32,500 nucleotides of DNA from contig NC_135551.1 of assembly GCF_964340395.1 (NCBI RefSeq), forward strand, positions 28,390,880 to 28,423,379, given 5' to 3'. Below, piece after piece: positions 1-10,119 of this stretch. Within the stretch, counting starts at the first letter, position 1. Each line of letters begins with the position of its first letter. The position numbers and the translations under genes were made by a program. Under the pieces are notes generated by a model. That model did not search any database. It was not told the DNA's origin and saw only the letters and a program-made list of their open reading frames with translations. The DNA comes from Glandiceps talaboti (taxonomy: Eukaryota > Hemichordata > Enteropneusta > Spengelidae).

Positions 1-1163
1 GGATAAAAACACCTTAATGACTAGATTGTTATTAGTTGTAGAGCCCTGGGTGTTCAGTTTGTACAGTCAGTGACAGTAGTAACTTGTGGTAAAGTGATGT
101 AGTCTGGGGTACATTACTACAGTTCCCAAAGTGTTACTGCTATGCATTCAATGCAATGATCAAATAAGACATGGTGAAGTACATTATACATTTTAATTTT
201 CATACAAATAGCGCCCTCAAACAATAGAGCCTGCACTGTTGTGACAAGGTTAGAATTATTTCAATATCCATATTAACACATCTTCTATTTTAGTGAGGAA
301 AAACATGGTGGAACTTAAAAAGAAAAAGAAATACCGTGCATCAGATTCAAATTATACAATGTCCCATGTTGTTCTCGAATACACTTTAAAATTATCAACA
401 TCTCAATTCACTAGAAGACACTGTTCACAAGCAACTGGAAATTTTCCACTTGAGGGCACTGTTTCATGAAAATGTCTATTGATATCCGCTCTCTGGAAGG
501 CACTGTTTTGGCAGGTTGTATCTGTATGTAATCTCTAGAAAGTATCAATTAATTTTGAACCTCCTAAAGTGGAACTTAATTGTTACATCAAACTATTTTC
601 ACTGATAAATGAACTACTGACATGTTTGTACAATTGTCTTTGAAATTTTATGTAAAATCAAAATAGAAAAATAATCTGATCACAACAATATTATATTTAC
701 AAACATTATCATTTTGTGAATCAAATTCAAAATTCATCATTCCATCTTTGGTTTAATATAGGCATGATGTATTTTCAGATGATATCAGTACAATAATGGT
801 CCATTGCACACCTTCACTGCAATTGTTCAATCGGACGGAAATTTGACAACTTCTCTCGACTCACAAGAAATTAGTCCTCCAATTGGATGAAATTCTTTCA
901 ATGACTTCAAGTTCAAAGTCACAGGTCATACAATAGGATATAACACACATGCTATGTGTTGTCGACAGTCAGATCACGTCAGGGATGTAGTGACATTGTA
1001 TCAGATGACGCCGAATGCTGAGAACTACGTATTAAACTTTTTGTTGCTGTTATCGGATGACGCTGAGTGTTGAGAACTGTGTTATACACTTTTGTTATCT
1101 TTTGTCGCTTTTATCAGACAACACTGAGTGCTGACAACTGTGTTATAAACTTTTGTGTAGTTG
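1..1163. other. 3' flank/3'UTR of C11orf65
   Basis: No coding exon recognised. On the gene's strand an ATTAAA hexamer occurs near 751-757 and could serve as a poly(A) signal, but nothing proves it. The part at 999-1163 is the tandem repeat described separately. Confidence 0.4.
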
Positions 1164-1175
1164 TTACTGGATAAT
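999..1175. repeat. ~52-61-bp tandem repeat reaching into the C11orf65 stop codon
   Basis: Copies begin at 999, 1051 and 1112 with TATCRGAYRACRCYGARTG, each followed by a GAGAACT/GACAACT block and a run of T. A fourth, degenerate start at ~1161 (TGTTACTGGATAATAGCAAG) contains the reverse complement of the gene's last codons and stop. Confidence 0.65.
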
Positions 1176-1333
1176 AGCAAGTGGTGTGACAGGTGTGGTG
1201 TTAGGCCTACCTCCGGCTGCTGAATTGATAGTAGTGGCTCTGGATGGTGATGGCACTGTCGGTGTTCCTTGATCAGCTGATAATGTCAACTGATAAGGAT
1301 CGTATTTGTTGGTTTGTACCTTCATTTTTTGAT
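1164..1333 (-). CDS. C11orf65: C11orf65 terminal coding exon J
   Basis: Acceptor ATTCGACAG before 1333; TAA stop at 1166-1164. It encodes a 55-residue polar tail (DQKMKVQTNKYDPYQLTLSA onward) ending TPLAIIQ. The tail is not conserved with human. The last codons and stop fall in a degenerate final copy of the tandem repeat that fills the 3' flank. Confidence 0.78.
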
Positions 1334-4300
1334 CTGTCGAATTGAAATGTACATATGACATCAGATCAAAATGATAGATAAATAGGATACATGTGTCCTC
1401 TTATATAAAAAATTTCTGCTACAGCTCAGAACAACATGCTAAGAACAGAGTACTTGCTATTCTTTATAATAATAATATAATATATTCTTTATAATTCCAA
1501 ACAAAATTGTCAAAACTTGTGCAGCGCCCCAGTGTTAAAGCAGGTGGAAAACAATGTATCGTGGAAAACTTCAATTGTTCGGAAGGGTCATTCATACAGA
1601 TCTGGTTTGAACCAAGACTGTAGTAGTAACAGACACACAACAAGCTAACCGCTCGGCCACCAACTACCTCATACATCCCCTTTTCACTGTGTATAGATTA
1701 ATCCTTACCATTGAAAACAAAGGGATAAACTACTTTGTAGGGTTGAAAGGGTGACTAAAGTTGATCTAAATGTTTATGATTATTAGCTAGACACATTTCA
1801 AGGTTCAGATTTATACTTAGAAGTCAACACAGCTCTACATCACTGCAATAATTGACAGTACAAATACATTCAGAAATATGAAAACTCACCGACAACACTT
1901 TCTGAGTTTGCACTGGTAGCCACTTCCTTCCATGTTGTTACATAACTATAAAAGGTAAAAGTGTATTTATAATTACTTGAAATTAAATAATGAGCAAGAC
2001 ATGCCTAATAGTATAAAGTTTCTATGGTAACAGATACAAACTGTAGTACACTGCCTTAGACTCTCACAGGGCCATGTCTATGATAGTTTCTATGGTAACA
2101 GAGACAAGCTGTGTAGCACACTGCCTTAGACTCTCACAGGGCCATGTCAATGATAGTTTCTATGGTAACAGAGACAAGCTGTGTAGCACACTGCCTTAGA
2201 CTCTCACAGGGCCATGTCAATGATAGTTTCTATGGTAACAGAGACAAGCTGTGTAGCACACTGCCTTAGTTTCTCTGAGGACCATGTCTATGATACTTTC
2301 TATGGTAACAATGACAAACTGTGTAGTGCACAGTGTGTTAGGGACCATACATTGTATTTCAGGGTCAGTTTAGAAAGTAATTAACTACCAGCATATATAC
2401 TATGCTAGTTGCACTGACTGCATTAATGTTTTAATCAGTGAAATGCAGTGAAATGAACAGATGTCTGAAACTTATAATTATTGCATTTTCAGCTTTCACC
2501 GACTGACAGGAATCATGGCATTACATGCATTGCTATATCACATACAACAAACTATGGCTGCCAAGCAATGTTTACATGCCTGGCAGCAACAGTAATTTAT
2601 ACTATCTCATTTTAAGTATGCAAGGTTACAATTCTTGGTGATCTCTGACCTCTGTATGTCTGGTAGACATATGTTAGTTTCAATTCTTTGTAATAGATAC
2701 TGTGGTTTCTAAATGTCAAACTTGTTGGATAACTAAAATATACACAGCAGTGCTCCACATTACTAAGTATATATTCTCTTACTCATGTTTGTAGGTATTT
2801 GTCAGTGTTAGCAAAATTTTCTCACGTTATCTAGTCTTTCCGCTAACTTTTGTTCACATGTGTTGTCTATTTTGTAAATTATGATATTTTATCTATCAGC
2901 CTGTAAATGCTGCATGATGGAAAATATTTCAATAAAGTCTTTCATATTTGGCCATAAAATTGACATTGACAGGTTTCAAAACTGTTTGTTCTTTAAGTGT
3001 AATACTTTACTTACTCATCAAAATTTAATGCATTTGTCCAGTCTAATAGTTCATCGACCTCCCAGTCATCTATAGCCAGTGGCCCCTCTGCTTCAATGGT
3101 CTCAACCATACCCTGAGCAGCGCCCTCTATCAAGGATATAGTCTCCTTGTCATTGCTCCTTGCCTTCAACATTCCTTCATGATACCTGTAACAAATTGTA
3201 ACATTGATGACTGGGTATTGCAGGATTTCTACAAGTACATACATCATAACAATAATGTAAATTTTGACATTAGCAGTCTTGAAAAATATTCCACATCTGA
3301 CCATCCACTTTTAACATTACTCATATCTATACTGTCTATTCACATGTATCAACTGTCTATTGTATCAAAACTGTTCATATACATCAAGTCTATTTATATA
3401 TGTAAAAAGTTATCCAGGGAAAATTTTCACAGTCCAACAAAGTTAAAACTAGTTGATATTTTGGGAGTATCCCTTTTAAGCGCTAAATCCGCACACCACT
3501 GAAAGCATCATTAGTGTTTTTCAGGCCATCCTACACCCCTGGAACATAGTTTACCACATCTTTTTCAAGTGCATTACCAACGCAACATTTATACTGCCCT
3601 CAATGTCCAATATGGATAAACTTTTGTTTATATACTATTTTTTCTTGCAAATACACACAATTATAATAATACCACAAAAATATAGTAAGCAGTCATTATT
3701 CTGGTATTTTGATACAATGTATATGTAGTGCCAATCAAATTTTCATTTTATTCTTTATCAAATATTTTTTCATTTGCATTTGACATGTTCAAGGAAGAAA
3801 TTTATCAGTCCCCCACAAGATGTAGAGTTAAAAGAACAAATAAGCTGTACTTACATTTTCTGCATCCACTGCACTTTTCGTTGTTTCCTTTTCTTCTCAA
3901 CATCCTGTCTTCGTTGTAGTTTATCATGGTGGAAAACTTGTTTTTTGTGAGAACTATTCCATGTAACAGGATCTTGGTCTATTCTTTGAAGCAACTACAA
4001 AAATATATAGAACAAGGACCAGTACATTAGCTGAAGTAATTAAGATTTTTAATTTATTTTTATCTATTTGTCTATTTATGTATTTACCATCCAACAGGCA
4101 TTGCTGGATAACAGGATTCAGTGTTAGTGCAGGAGTAAAGTCTGAGAGTATAACCTGCATTGTACGGTAGAGTTAAACTAAATGACACTCTCCTTACTTA
4201 CAGCATAGCAAACTTAATCTAACACAGAATGGGTTCAAACCCCAGTGGTAAGAGGCAAGTGGTTTAACCACTTGGCCACTGACAACCCATTGACAAGATG

Positions 4301-7300
4301 ATTTTAGTTATTATTTTTTGGTACAATCACTGAATGTTGAAGTCAGTATATTGTAGATATAAAGTACCTTTCTATATTTTGATCATCAAGAGTAAAAACA
4401 TTCAACCATTTTTTGACTCCATGAGTAGACATTTTCATTTGTATGAACAATGAACCCTGGAGTCCACAGTGTTCTTATTAAGGGAGGTAAGTAGGTAAAA
4501 TCTACCCGAGTTCTCTTGTCATTTTACTGGGATTCTCAAAGACATCATGGTACATTGTATTGGAAACTATGTCAGTTTTTACCAGATTCCTCTCTTCCTG
4601 TTACTGGGGTTCCCAGACCTTAACAAAACAATGAGTCCATGAAACATTCATTAAGACAATGATTTAACCTCTTACCCTATCAGACACCAATCTCCATCCA
4701 TTGTTTTCTATCCGTTCATACCATCCTAACTTTCTGCCTTCTGCATTTCTACCAGTCTTGTTATGGACATCTTTAGCTGCTTTCCGCTTAGCTTCTGGTC
4801 TGGTGTAGTCTTTGGGGCTATTAGCACACAAGTCTTGTATGGGTCGATGTGTGAATATCTTGTAGTAAATGTTTGGAGGAAACCTCTCCTACAGACACAA
4901 AGCATACCATATTTACACTATATGCTATCATGGACAAGTACAACTAAATACTGTAATTAGTTTTCTCAAACATTCTTAGTTTTGTCAACACTAATTATGT
5001 ATAATATATAAATATTACAACCTGCATATAAATATACATATGTTTTGAAGGAGTCACTAGTCTTTTTAATAGTCAGAATTACTTAAGCCATGCTATCTGG
5101 GAATCAGTGTAGTCTAGTATCATGGTACTGACATATCTTAGCTTTATACACAGTTTCCAGAGTGTGGACTAGGCAAGAGCCAGTGTTTTAAGCTTAGGAA
5201 ATTACTATACAAGTATATCAGAATGTGTGACAAAAGGCCACTGTGTAAAGGAAATATGAAGCAAATTTACCCAACAGTTTGAAAATAAGAAAATAATGCA
5301 TTACTTGACTTCTATGACCTACACAGTTAAAGCAAGTATCAACATCACTACCAGAATATGCCACTAGAGGGCGCTGTTCACACCAGTTCATACAATTTTT
5401 ATTCTTCTTACCCCAGCAAGCCTAAACTTGATATGGACACCACTGGCAGCATCAAGTAAATGGGCTTCTTTAGGATTAATACACCTTAACATCACAGAAG
5501 GGTCACCACGGTTACGGAAATTTATCAGATCTCTATAGTATCTGTACACTTGAACATCCTAATAAAAAAAAGGAACGTGATGATTATGTTTCCTAGAAAT
5601 ATTGGATTTGATTAAACTTAAAACTGTCCTATGAACACAGTATTATCATACACATACACACATTGAATAAAGTCTGAAAGATTTCAAAGACTTCCAACAA
5701 GGTTGTTGTATGGTACAATTTCCTGAATGTGTAAATTCTGACTATGACAACAACAATTATTGAGACTTCGTAAATATTGTAAGAACAGGAGTTCTTCTGA
5801 GACTGGGTTCAAGAAATACCTGGATACATAAACTTAACACAGTGCATATATTGCACTCTGGGCCTTTGATATTACTTTATGTTTAAAACCCCAATGTTTG
5901 AATACCATAGTTTTGAAGGTTACTGATTTGACATTTCTACTGCAAGATGTATAACTCAAACTCCATAGCTCAAATATTGGGTACCATACAATCCTTACTT
6001 TAATCACAACCCATACATAGAAGATTACACTCAACTTTAACATCCTGGTAATCCAAACTTATTTGATGGATTAAATTTTGGATGAATTTCCACCTCAATG
6101 AAGTAAATTTTAGACTAAAAACTCACAATGTGTCTTCTCCAAGCCCTCTGTATAATTATAGCAGCTTCAATACTATCTAATGGCTCAGTAGGAAATTTCT
6201 TTACAGGCTGCTGCTGCCGCTGTGACTGTCTGGATGAAGTCTTTGATGACACAGAAAGTCTAGAGTCCTGGGGTTGTATGCCTGTAATGCGGACTGACTT
6301 GGCACTACTACCAGGTCCTGTTGATGTTTTCAGTGATGATTTGGGAGACTGTACTGGCTGTTGCAGTGGCTGTGTTGGTGGCCTCTTTCTGTTCTTTCTC
6401 ATCTTAGTCCACCAGTTTTGGATGTAATTTGCAGAGTAATCTTCAAACCTTTATGAATCAAAGTATCAATCAATCAATCAATCAGTAAATTTATAGAGTG
6501 CATGTATCCTATACAAAGTAAAGTTCAGAGGCACTGTACAGTTATATATTGAAAGCTGTCACCGTTCCTTTAGTATCAGTGTAATGTGTTCACGCTTCTT
6601 TACCCATGTACATGATGATCCTGGAAGCTGTGTTGCAGTGCATTGCCATAATCATGTTTGGAAGAAAGGAGGGCTTGAAACAGTATTGTGTGTTGTATGT
6701 TGTAAATGATTTGAGTTACACTAACAAATGACTTGATGTGAGGCTTTTGACGAGGATACATTTTGTGATTAAGTAAATGAGTGGAATCTAGAAACAAAGT
6801 TACAATTGTAATTAACAAATAAAAGTTACAATTGTAATTAAGAAACAAAGTTACGAGTAAATAGCTTGGTCTAGCTGAAAGTGCAAATGTTGATTAAAAC
6901 CAACTATCTTTTGTCAATTTGCTGAACTTCCTTTGTTAAAATATTCTGCACAAAATAATTTAGATGACTTTTTATGCCACCTGTACTATCTACTATCTTC
7001 TGTACATGACAAACAGTATTTTGGTAAGTATTGTCATGTGTTTAATTATACTGACAACATTTTGGTAAGGTAGGTTACGTGGTCTTCAGTTGGTGACAAC
7101 AATAAAATGGACAGTGTAACAAAACTGTTTTTACATTTTTGTAGTTTGTTTGTTATGTGTTTGTTTGTTGTGTGTTTAAGGTCAGTAAATACATTGTACA
7201 TAGTAGTGCTAGTGATATATCTACTAGGTTTCAGGCAATGCAACTTATCAAGTTCCTAGTAATTGTATAGAAAGAAAATATTTATGCAACCACAAAGAAA

Positions 7301-9048
7301 CCTTAAAGCCCCCCCCCCCACACACACACACACACCCACACACCCACACACCCACCACCACCACACCCACCACACCCATCCCAACATAGAAAGGCAAATA
7401 CATGTCAGGTTAATATTATGCCATTGCATTTCAAAACCAACTTTCAAAGTCTGAGTACAGTGTTTGGATTAGAACATTTACAAGACCACATCACCAGGTT
7501 TTCAACTTTTAAATTTTGAGTACAATGTTTGGAATAGAATACTTACGAGACTACATCAACAGGTTTTCCACTTTTCTTTCTATTTTCACAGTATCGTGTA
7601 TAATGCTGCTGAAGTTTTGATGGTGGTGCACCATTTTGATATCCCTGTGTTGATACATAGACATAAGAATGACATGAATCCAGTACATAGTACCATTGTG
7701 GACTTTAATACTATACATTGCTACCTCTAGAAGGGTGCTTGCACCCAAGGATTAGCTGGTAATCCACTCTACATGAGGACTGCAGATAACCACTTGACCC
7801 AAAGGCCCAACCACCCATATACACATGCAAGGGAGTGTAATATTTCCAGTGCATTTTGAATGAATGATTATTGAATAATTGTATTTGTAATTATGATTTA
7901 CTTCTGATAAGGTTGTCAAATATGATAGTATCTTTGCAAAGTTTGTCATTATGAAGAGGTAACCCAATACCAGTTTTTCTAGTACATTGCTCATGAACAA
8001 TATTTATCTTCACTTGCCCAATATTCTGCTTGGTGTTTCTACCTGTAATACTAGCAAGATAGCATATGTAGATTGAGGCTGACCTAATTTGAAAGATTTG
8101 AATAAAGATATTAATCAAGATAAAGTCTTTGCAATATTTCAGAGAGTCTGGTATAAATTGAGGTAAACTTACAGGTGGTGATTTCCTTTCTGTTATTGTT
8201 GATGTTGATGGGGATTGGGCAAATTTGAAACGGGTTAATTTGATTCGACTTTGGGTTGGGTTGGCTTGACGACTAATCCTGGGATGTGTGATGGCAAACA
8301 CTCGACATCTGATGATAGACAAACATAACAAAAAAACACATCAGTTTATTTGCCGAGAAGGCCACATGTTGTCTTCTTGCTTTGTACAACCGTTACTAGA
8401 TATTCCTATGCAATGTGATATTTACATGTTGTAAGTATTAACCAAACAATTATTTTCTCCCCATGCTAGAGTACGGTGTATTCACCATGCTTCATAATAC
8501 AGCTCTATGAAATCTGTATTATTAATAAATTTGGTTGTACCTAAATTTTGTCTAGTATATACATGTAGTTCCTCATGCATAATGAATGAAACATGCAAGT
8601 TCAATTAACTTTGTGACATTTTGTGAGCTATAAGTGATATAAATTTATGAGATGAAGGGTTTTTTCATGAAATCAACATGGGAAGACTTTCCTTCTGAGT
8701 TCATAATGGAGATAAAATTCCAGGAAACGACAGAAGAGACATTATGTAAACTATAAAGTTTTCAGGAATGCTTTGATGTCTTCCTCTCTCAATAATTGTT
8801 AAAAAAGTAAAAGTTGTGTGCATGTATACAGTATTATTATGACGTCTTTACCACAATACAATAGTCAATACAAACATTGTGTTTGGCTTCTTACCTTGCC
8901 CAGTATCCTCTCCAAATACGCTGCACTTCAATAGCAGCAGCCATCTTCTTCTCTGAACTTTCCCCATCTTGTTGAATCAAAGTTCTCCGCAGTGACTTCG
9001 GGGCAGTGGCTAGTTTCACAACCTTCACACTGCTATCAGTTCGTTGAC
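1164..9048 (-). CDS. C11orf65: C11orf65/MFI homologue, IQ-motif protein (ten 3' coding exons; N-terminus missing)
   Basis: Split gene: 9048-8895, 8308-8173, 7644-7547, 6448-6127, 5558-5412, 4888-4676, 3994-3855, 3185-3015, 1945-1890, 1333-1164. All junctions are GT-AG and phases agree, giving 534 codons plus stop after a split first codon. Numbering from the first complete codon, IQ motif 1 is at ~35-53 and IQ motif 2 at ~222-245. Three blocks match human C11orf65 as I recall it: INPKEAHLLDAASGVHIKFR, GWYERIENNGWRLVSD and WEVDELLDWTNALNFD. The human protein (MFI) is described as binding the fission factor MFF and limiting DRP1 (DNM1L) recruitment to mitochondria; that role is family knowledge, not visible here. 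IQ motifs usually bind calmodulin or related light chains. The human protein is ~313 residues and aligns from about residue 225 to the end, so this protein has a long extra N-terminus. No start codon in phase with exon 9048-8895 was found, so the model is 5'-incomplete. Confidence 0.88.
1460..1685 (-). mobile_element. tRNA-derived SINE (copy 1)
   Basis: Minus strand carries a perfect pol III A box TGGCCGAGCGG (1659-1649) and, 35 nt on, a B-box-like GGTTCAAACCA (1613-1603), followed by a non-tRNA body and an AT-rich tail near 1490-1465. It sits in the last intron of C11orf65. The body shares TAACACTG preceded by CCTGC with copy 2 at 4100-4290. Confidence 0.6.
1890..1945 (-). CDS. C11orf65: C11orf65 exon I
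   Basis: Acceptor CTTTTATAG; donor GTCG/GTGAGT; 56 bp. It encodes YVTTWKEVATSANSESVV, matching human YIASWKEIATSNSS directly after the WEVDE block. Confidence 0.88.
1946..3014. other. C11orf65 intron H-I
   Basis: Holds the ~70-bp tandem repeat at 2018-2340. No other structure was recognised. Confidence 0.5.
2018..2340. repeat. ~70-bp minisatellite, about 4.5 copies, intronic
   Basis: The start motif GTTTCTATGGTAACAGA recurs at about 2018, 2087, 2157, 2227 and 2298. The middle units also share CACTGCCTTAGACTCTCACA and GGGCCATGTC. Middle copies are nearly identical and outer copies diverged, as expected from unequal crossing-over or slippage. Confidence 0.85.
3015..3185 (-). CDS. C11orf65: C11orf65 exon H, WEVDE motif
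   Basis: Acceptor TTTGTTACAG; donor GATGA/GTAAGT. It encodes YHEGMLKARSNDKETISLIE and then the highly conserved WEVDELLDWTNALNFD. One base finishes Met; two bases remain at the end. Confidence 0.9.
3855..3994 (-). CDS. C11orf65: C11orf65 exon G
   Basis: Acceptor TTTTTGTAG; donor AAAAT/GTAAGT. It encodes a basic helix including KLQRRQDVEKKRKQRKVQWM, the counterpart of the human basic segment KLKRRQDLEKKRKLRKIEWM. It ends with two bases of a Met codon. Confidence 0.9.
4100..4290 (-). mobile_element. tRNA-derived SINE (copy 2)
   Basis: Minus strand has a perfect A box TGGCCAAGTGG (4278-4268) and a B-box-like GGTTTGAACCC (4241-4231), spaced like a tRNA. The body lies between 4230 and about 4110 and contains the CCTGC..TAACACTG core shared with copy 1. 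It lies in a C11orf65 intron. An intact tRNA gene is unlikely because no closed acceptor stem was found. Confidence 0.6.
4676..4888 (-). CDS. C11orf65: C11orf65 exon F, conserved core
   Basis: Acceptor GTGTCTGTAG; donor GATAGG/GTAAGA; 71 codons, phase 0 at both ends. It encodes FPPNIYYKIFTHRPIQDLCA near the start and GWYERIENNGWRLVSD at the end. Both correspond to conserved human segments (PPDIYYKIFTHRPIEDLCAN and GWYHRIENNGWRPVSD). Confidence 0.92.
5412..5558 (-). CDS. C11orf65: C11orf65 exon E, conserved core
   Basis: Acceptor TTTATTAG; donor GCTGGG/GTAAGA; exactly 49 codons, phase 0 at both ends. It encodes the family core LINFRNRGDPSVMLRCINPK followed by EAHLLDAASGVHIKFRLAG. This was the strongest single clue to the gene's identity. 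Confidence 0.92.
6127..6448 (-). CDS. C11orf65: C11orf65 exon D, IQ motif 2
   Basis: Acceptor TTCATAAAG; donor CACATT/GTGAGT. One base finishes a Ser codon, then 107 codons. It encodes FEDYSANYIQNWWTKM, a long Pro/Ser/Gln-rich disordered stretch and then DSIEAAIIIQRAWRRHI, the start of the second IQ motif. The point where human C11orf65 begins (AARVIQQAW) corresponds to the last ~15 codons, so the rest of the exon is extra relative to human. Confidence 0.88.
6793..6850. repeat. Tandem pair of a palindromic unit
   Basis: AAAGTTACAATTGTAATTAA occurs twice, about 27 bp apart. Each copy contains the perfect palindrome TTACAATTGTAA. Confidence 0.7.
7310..7375. repeat. Poly-C and (CA)n/(CCA)n microsatellite
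   Basis: Run of C followed by CA and CCA repeats. It produces long artificial open frames on both strands. Confidence 0.9.
7448..7580. repeat. Tandem duplication of an exon-intron boundary
   Basis: Two ~65-bp copies offset by ~66 bp: one spans the exon C donor (GTCTC/GTAAGT), the other lies in the intron with a decayed donor (GTCTT/GTAAAT). Shared flanking words are AAAACCTG and CCAAACA. Using the second site would add 65 nt, shift the frame and meet a stop at once, so it looks non-functional. Confidence 0.75.
7547..7644 (-). CDS. C11orf65: C11orf65 exon C
   Basis: Acceptor CAACACAG; donor GTCTC/GTAAGT. Phase 0 start, two spare bases at the end. It encodes GYQNGAPPSKLQQHYTRYCE and a Lys-rich end. 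The donor half of this exon has a decayed tandem copy immediately downstream in the intron (see the repeat at 7448-7580). Confidence 0.82.
7733..7805 (-). mobile_element. Possible tRNA-derived SINE head
   Basis: Minus strand reads TGGGTCAAGTGG (7801-7790), an imperfect A box, and 43 nt on GGGTGCAAGCACCC (7746-7733), a B-box-like palindrome. Weaker than the other two copies and without a clear shared body. Confidence 0.3.
8173..8308 (-). CDS. C11orf65: C11orf65 exon B
   Basis: Acceptor CTATCATCAG; donor CACCT/GTAAGT. It finishes the Arg codon of exon A and ends in phase 0. It encodes the rest of the IQ helix (CRVFAITHP) and then a Ser/Thr/Lys-rich, probably disordered linker ending ERKSPP. 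There is no counterpart in the shorter human protein. Confidence 0.8.
8895..9048 (-). CDS. C11orf65: C11orf65 exon A (first recognised), IQ motif 1
   Basis: Acceptor TTTCATAG before 9048; donor CAAG/GTAAGA after 8895. The exon starts with two bases that finish a split codon and ends with two bases of an Arg codon. It encodes a basic stretch and then AAAIEVQRIWRGYWAR, a near-perfect IQxxxRGxxxR motif with Val in place of the first Ile. An upstream exon ending in one spare base is required but was not identified with confidence. Confidence 0.85.
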
Positions 9049-9078
9049 CTATGAAACAGTAACAGACAGTTAAAAACT

Positions 9079-9125
9079 GAATCAGAATCAGAAACACTTT
9101 ATTTATCCCATGAGGGGAAATCAGA
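9079..9125 (-). mobile_element. Solo LINE/SINE 3' tail
   Basis: On the minus strand the stretch reads CCCTCATGGGATAAATAAAG and then GTGTTTCTGATTCTGATTC. This 'GGGATAAATAAAG...(TGATTC)n' ending is typical of 3' ends of L2/CR1/Rex-type non-LTR elements and SINEs that borrow their tails. The body is absent or eroded. Confidence 0.55.
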
Positions 9126-9232
9126 TAAAAATACAAAACAGAATTAAAAAAACAAAAATATTTATAGTAAAATGGTAAAAATAATTCCATAAACATAAAC
9201 AAAGAGTGACTGTATGAAGGACACTTTAGCTA

Positions 9233-9292
9233 GTGATTGGTGGATAGCATCTATCACCCTTTATGATTGGTGGACGGTATCTACCACCCCTA
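9233..9292. repeat. Imperfect 30-bp direct duplication
   Basis: GATTGGTGGATAGCATCTAT is followed ~30 bp later by GATTGGTGGACGGTATCTAC, both preceding CACCC. Confidence 0.6.
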
Positions 9293-9500
9293 GTGATTAT
9301 CTGTTGTTGAATACTGCACAGATGGGAAGGTGGAAGGATCTAAATTTCAATTATGACAAATCTGAATGAATATTGTCGAATATTGCTAGAATTAGAAATA
9401 CAGTGTTCTCATTCAGTACCCATCTAAAATTAGAAATATGTGTTTTTCGAACTATGGTCGTTCTACATCACATAGCCTTGAGACTTGTCTTGGTGTTACT

Positions 9501-9769
9501 ATCTCAAGAAGCTCTCCACACCATGCAAGCCTAGGCAGATTCAAGTTAGAAGCACAGGAATTTGTTTTGAATTTGAAATTATCATCAACAGCTCTGCTAA
9601 CCAAAGTGGGTCCTATATGTAAACTTATGATGGTGGTATTTGCAATTGCAAGTGTCAAAAGCATATGAGGATACTTATATAGATTTTAGCAGAGCTGTTG
9701 GGGGTATAAATTTCAAACACATTTCTGCACTTCCTCTGCCTTGGCTTGGCATTCAGAGTTTCTTGAGAT
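9501..9769. repeat. ~270-bp imperfect palindrome (fold-back element)
   Basis: The left arm 9501-9600 starts ATCTCAAGAA and ends CAACAGCTCTGCTAA. The reverse complement of 9769-9686 starts and ends with the same words and matches between them with gaps. The centre near 9647 is the perfect palindrome TTGCAATTGCAA. An RNA from either strand could form a long hairpin. A fold-back/MITE-like transposon or an inverted duplication would explain it. No transposase is present. Confidence 0.7.
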
Positions 9770-10119
9770 AACTTCTAGGCTTGATAACTAGCACCATCAT
9801 TGATTCTGTGATGCTCAAATGAGTCAAAACATTCAAAATCATGAATTTTTTTCCTGATTATCTAAATGAGGCTAGCGTAGGGCATAATTACATGTATAGG
9901 ATCCTCAATATTTTGCTTGATTCAGTCACAAAACACTCGTCATCTAAGAGTTTCATACGACTTGTAATGACAAGGCCCCTTAGGTCACTTGTATTTCCTT
10001 GGCCGAAGAAAAATATTGCGGAATGATGTATGAGTGAGATACGACTGCATGCATAACATACATATATCTATCCAGTGAGTGAGACCGTAGAATCACTGTT
10101 GAGAGCGACAACACACCCT

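Larger units (their letters stand above)
6449..7546. other. C11orf65 intron C-D
   Basis: Contains an (ATCA)n stretch near 6467-6484, a short tandem duplication at 6793-6850, a poly-C/(CA)n tract at 7310-7375 and the decayed copy of the exon C donor. No exon recognised. Confidence 0.5.
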
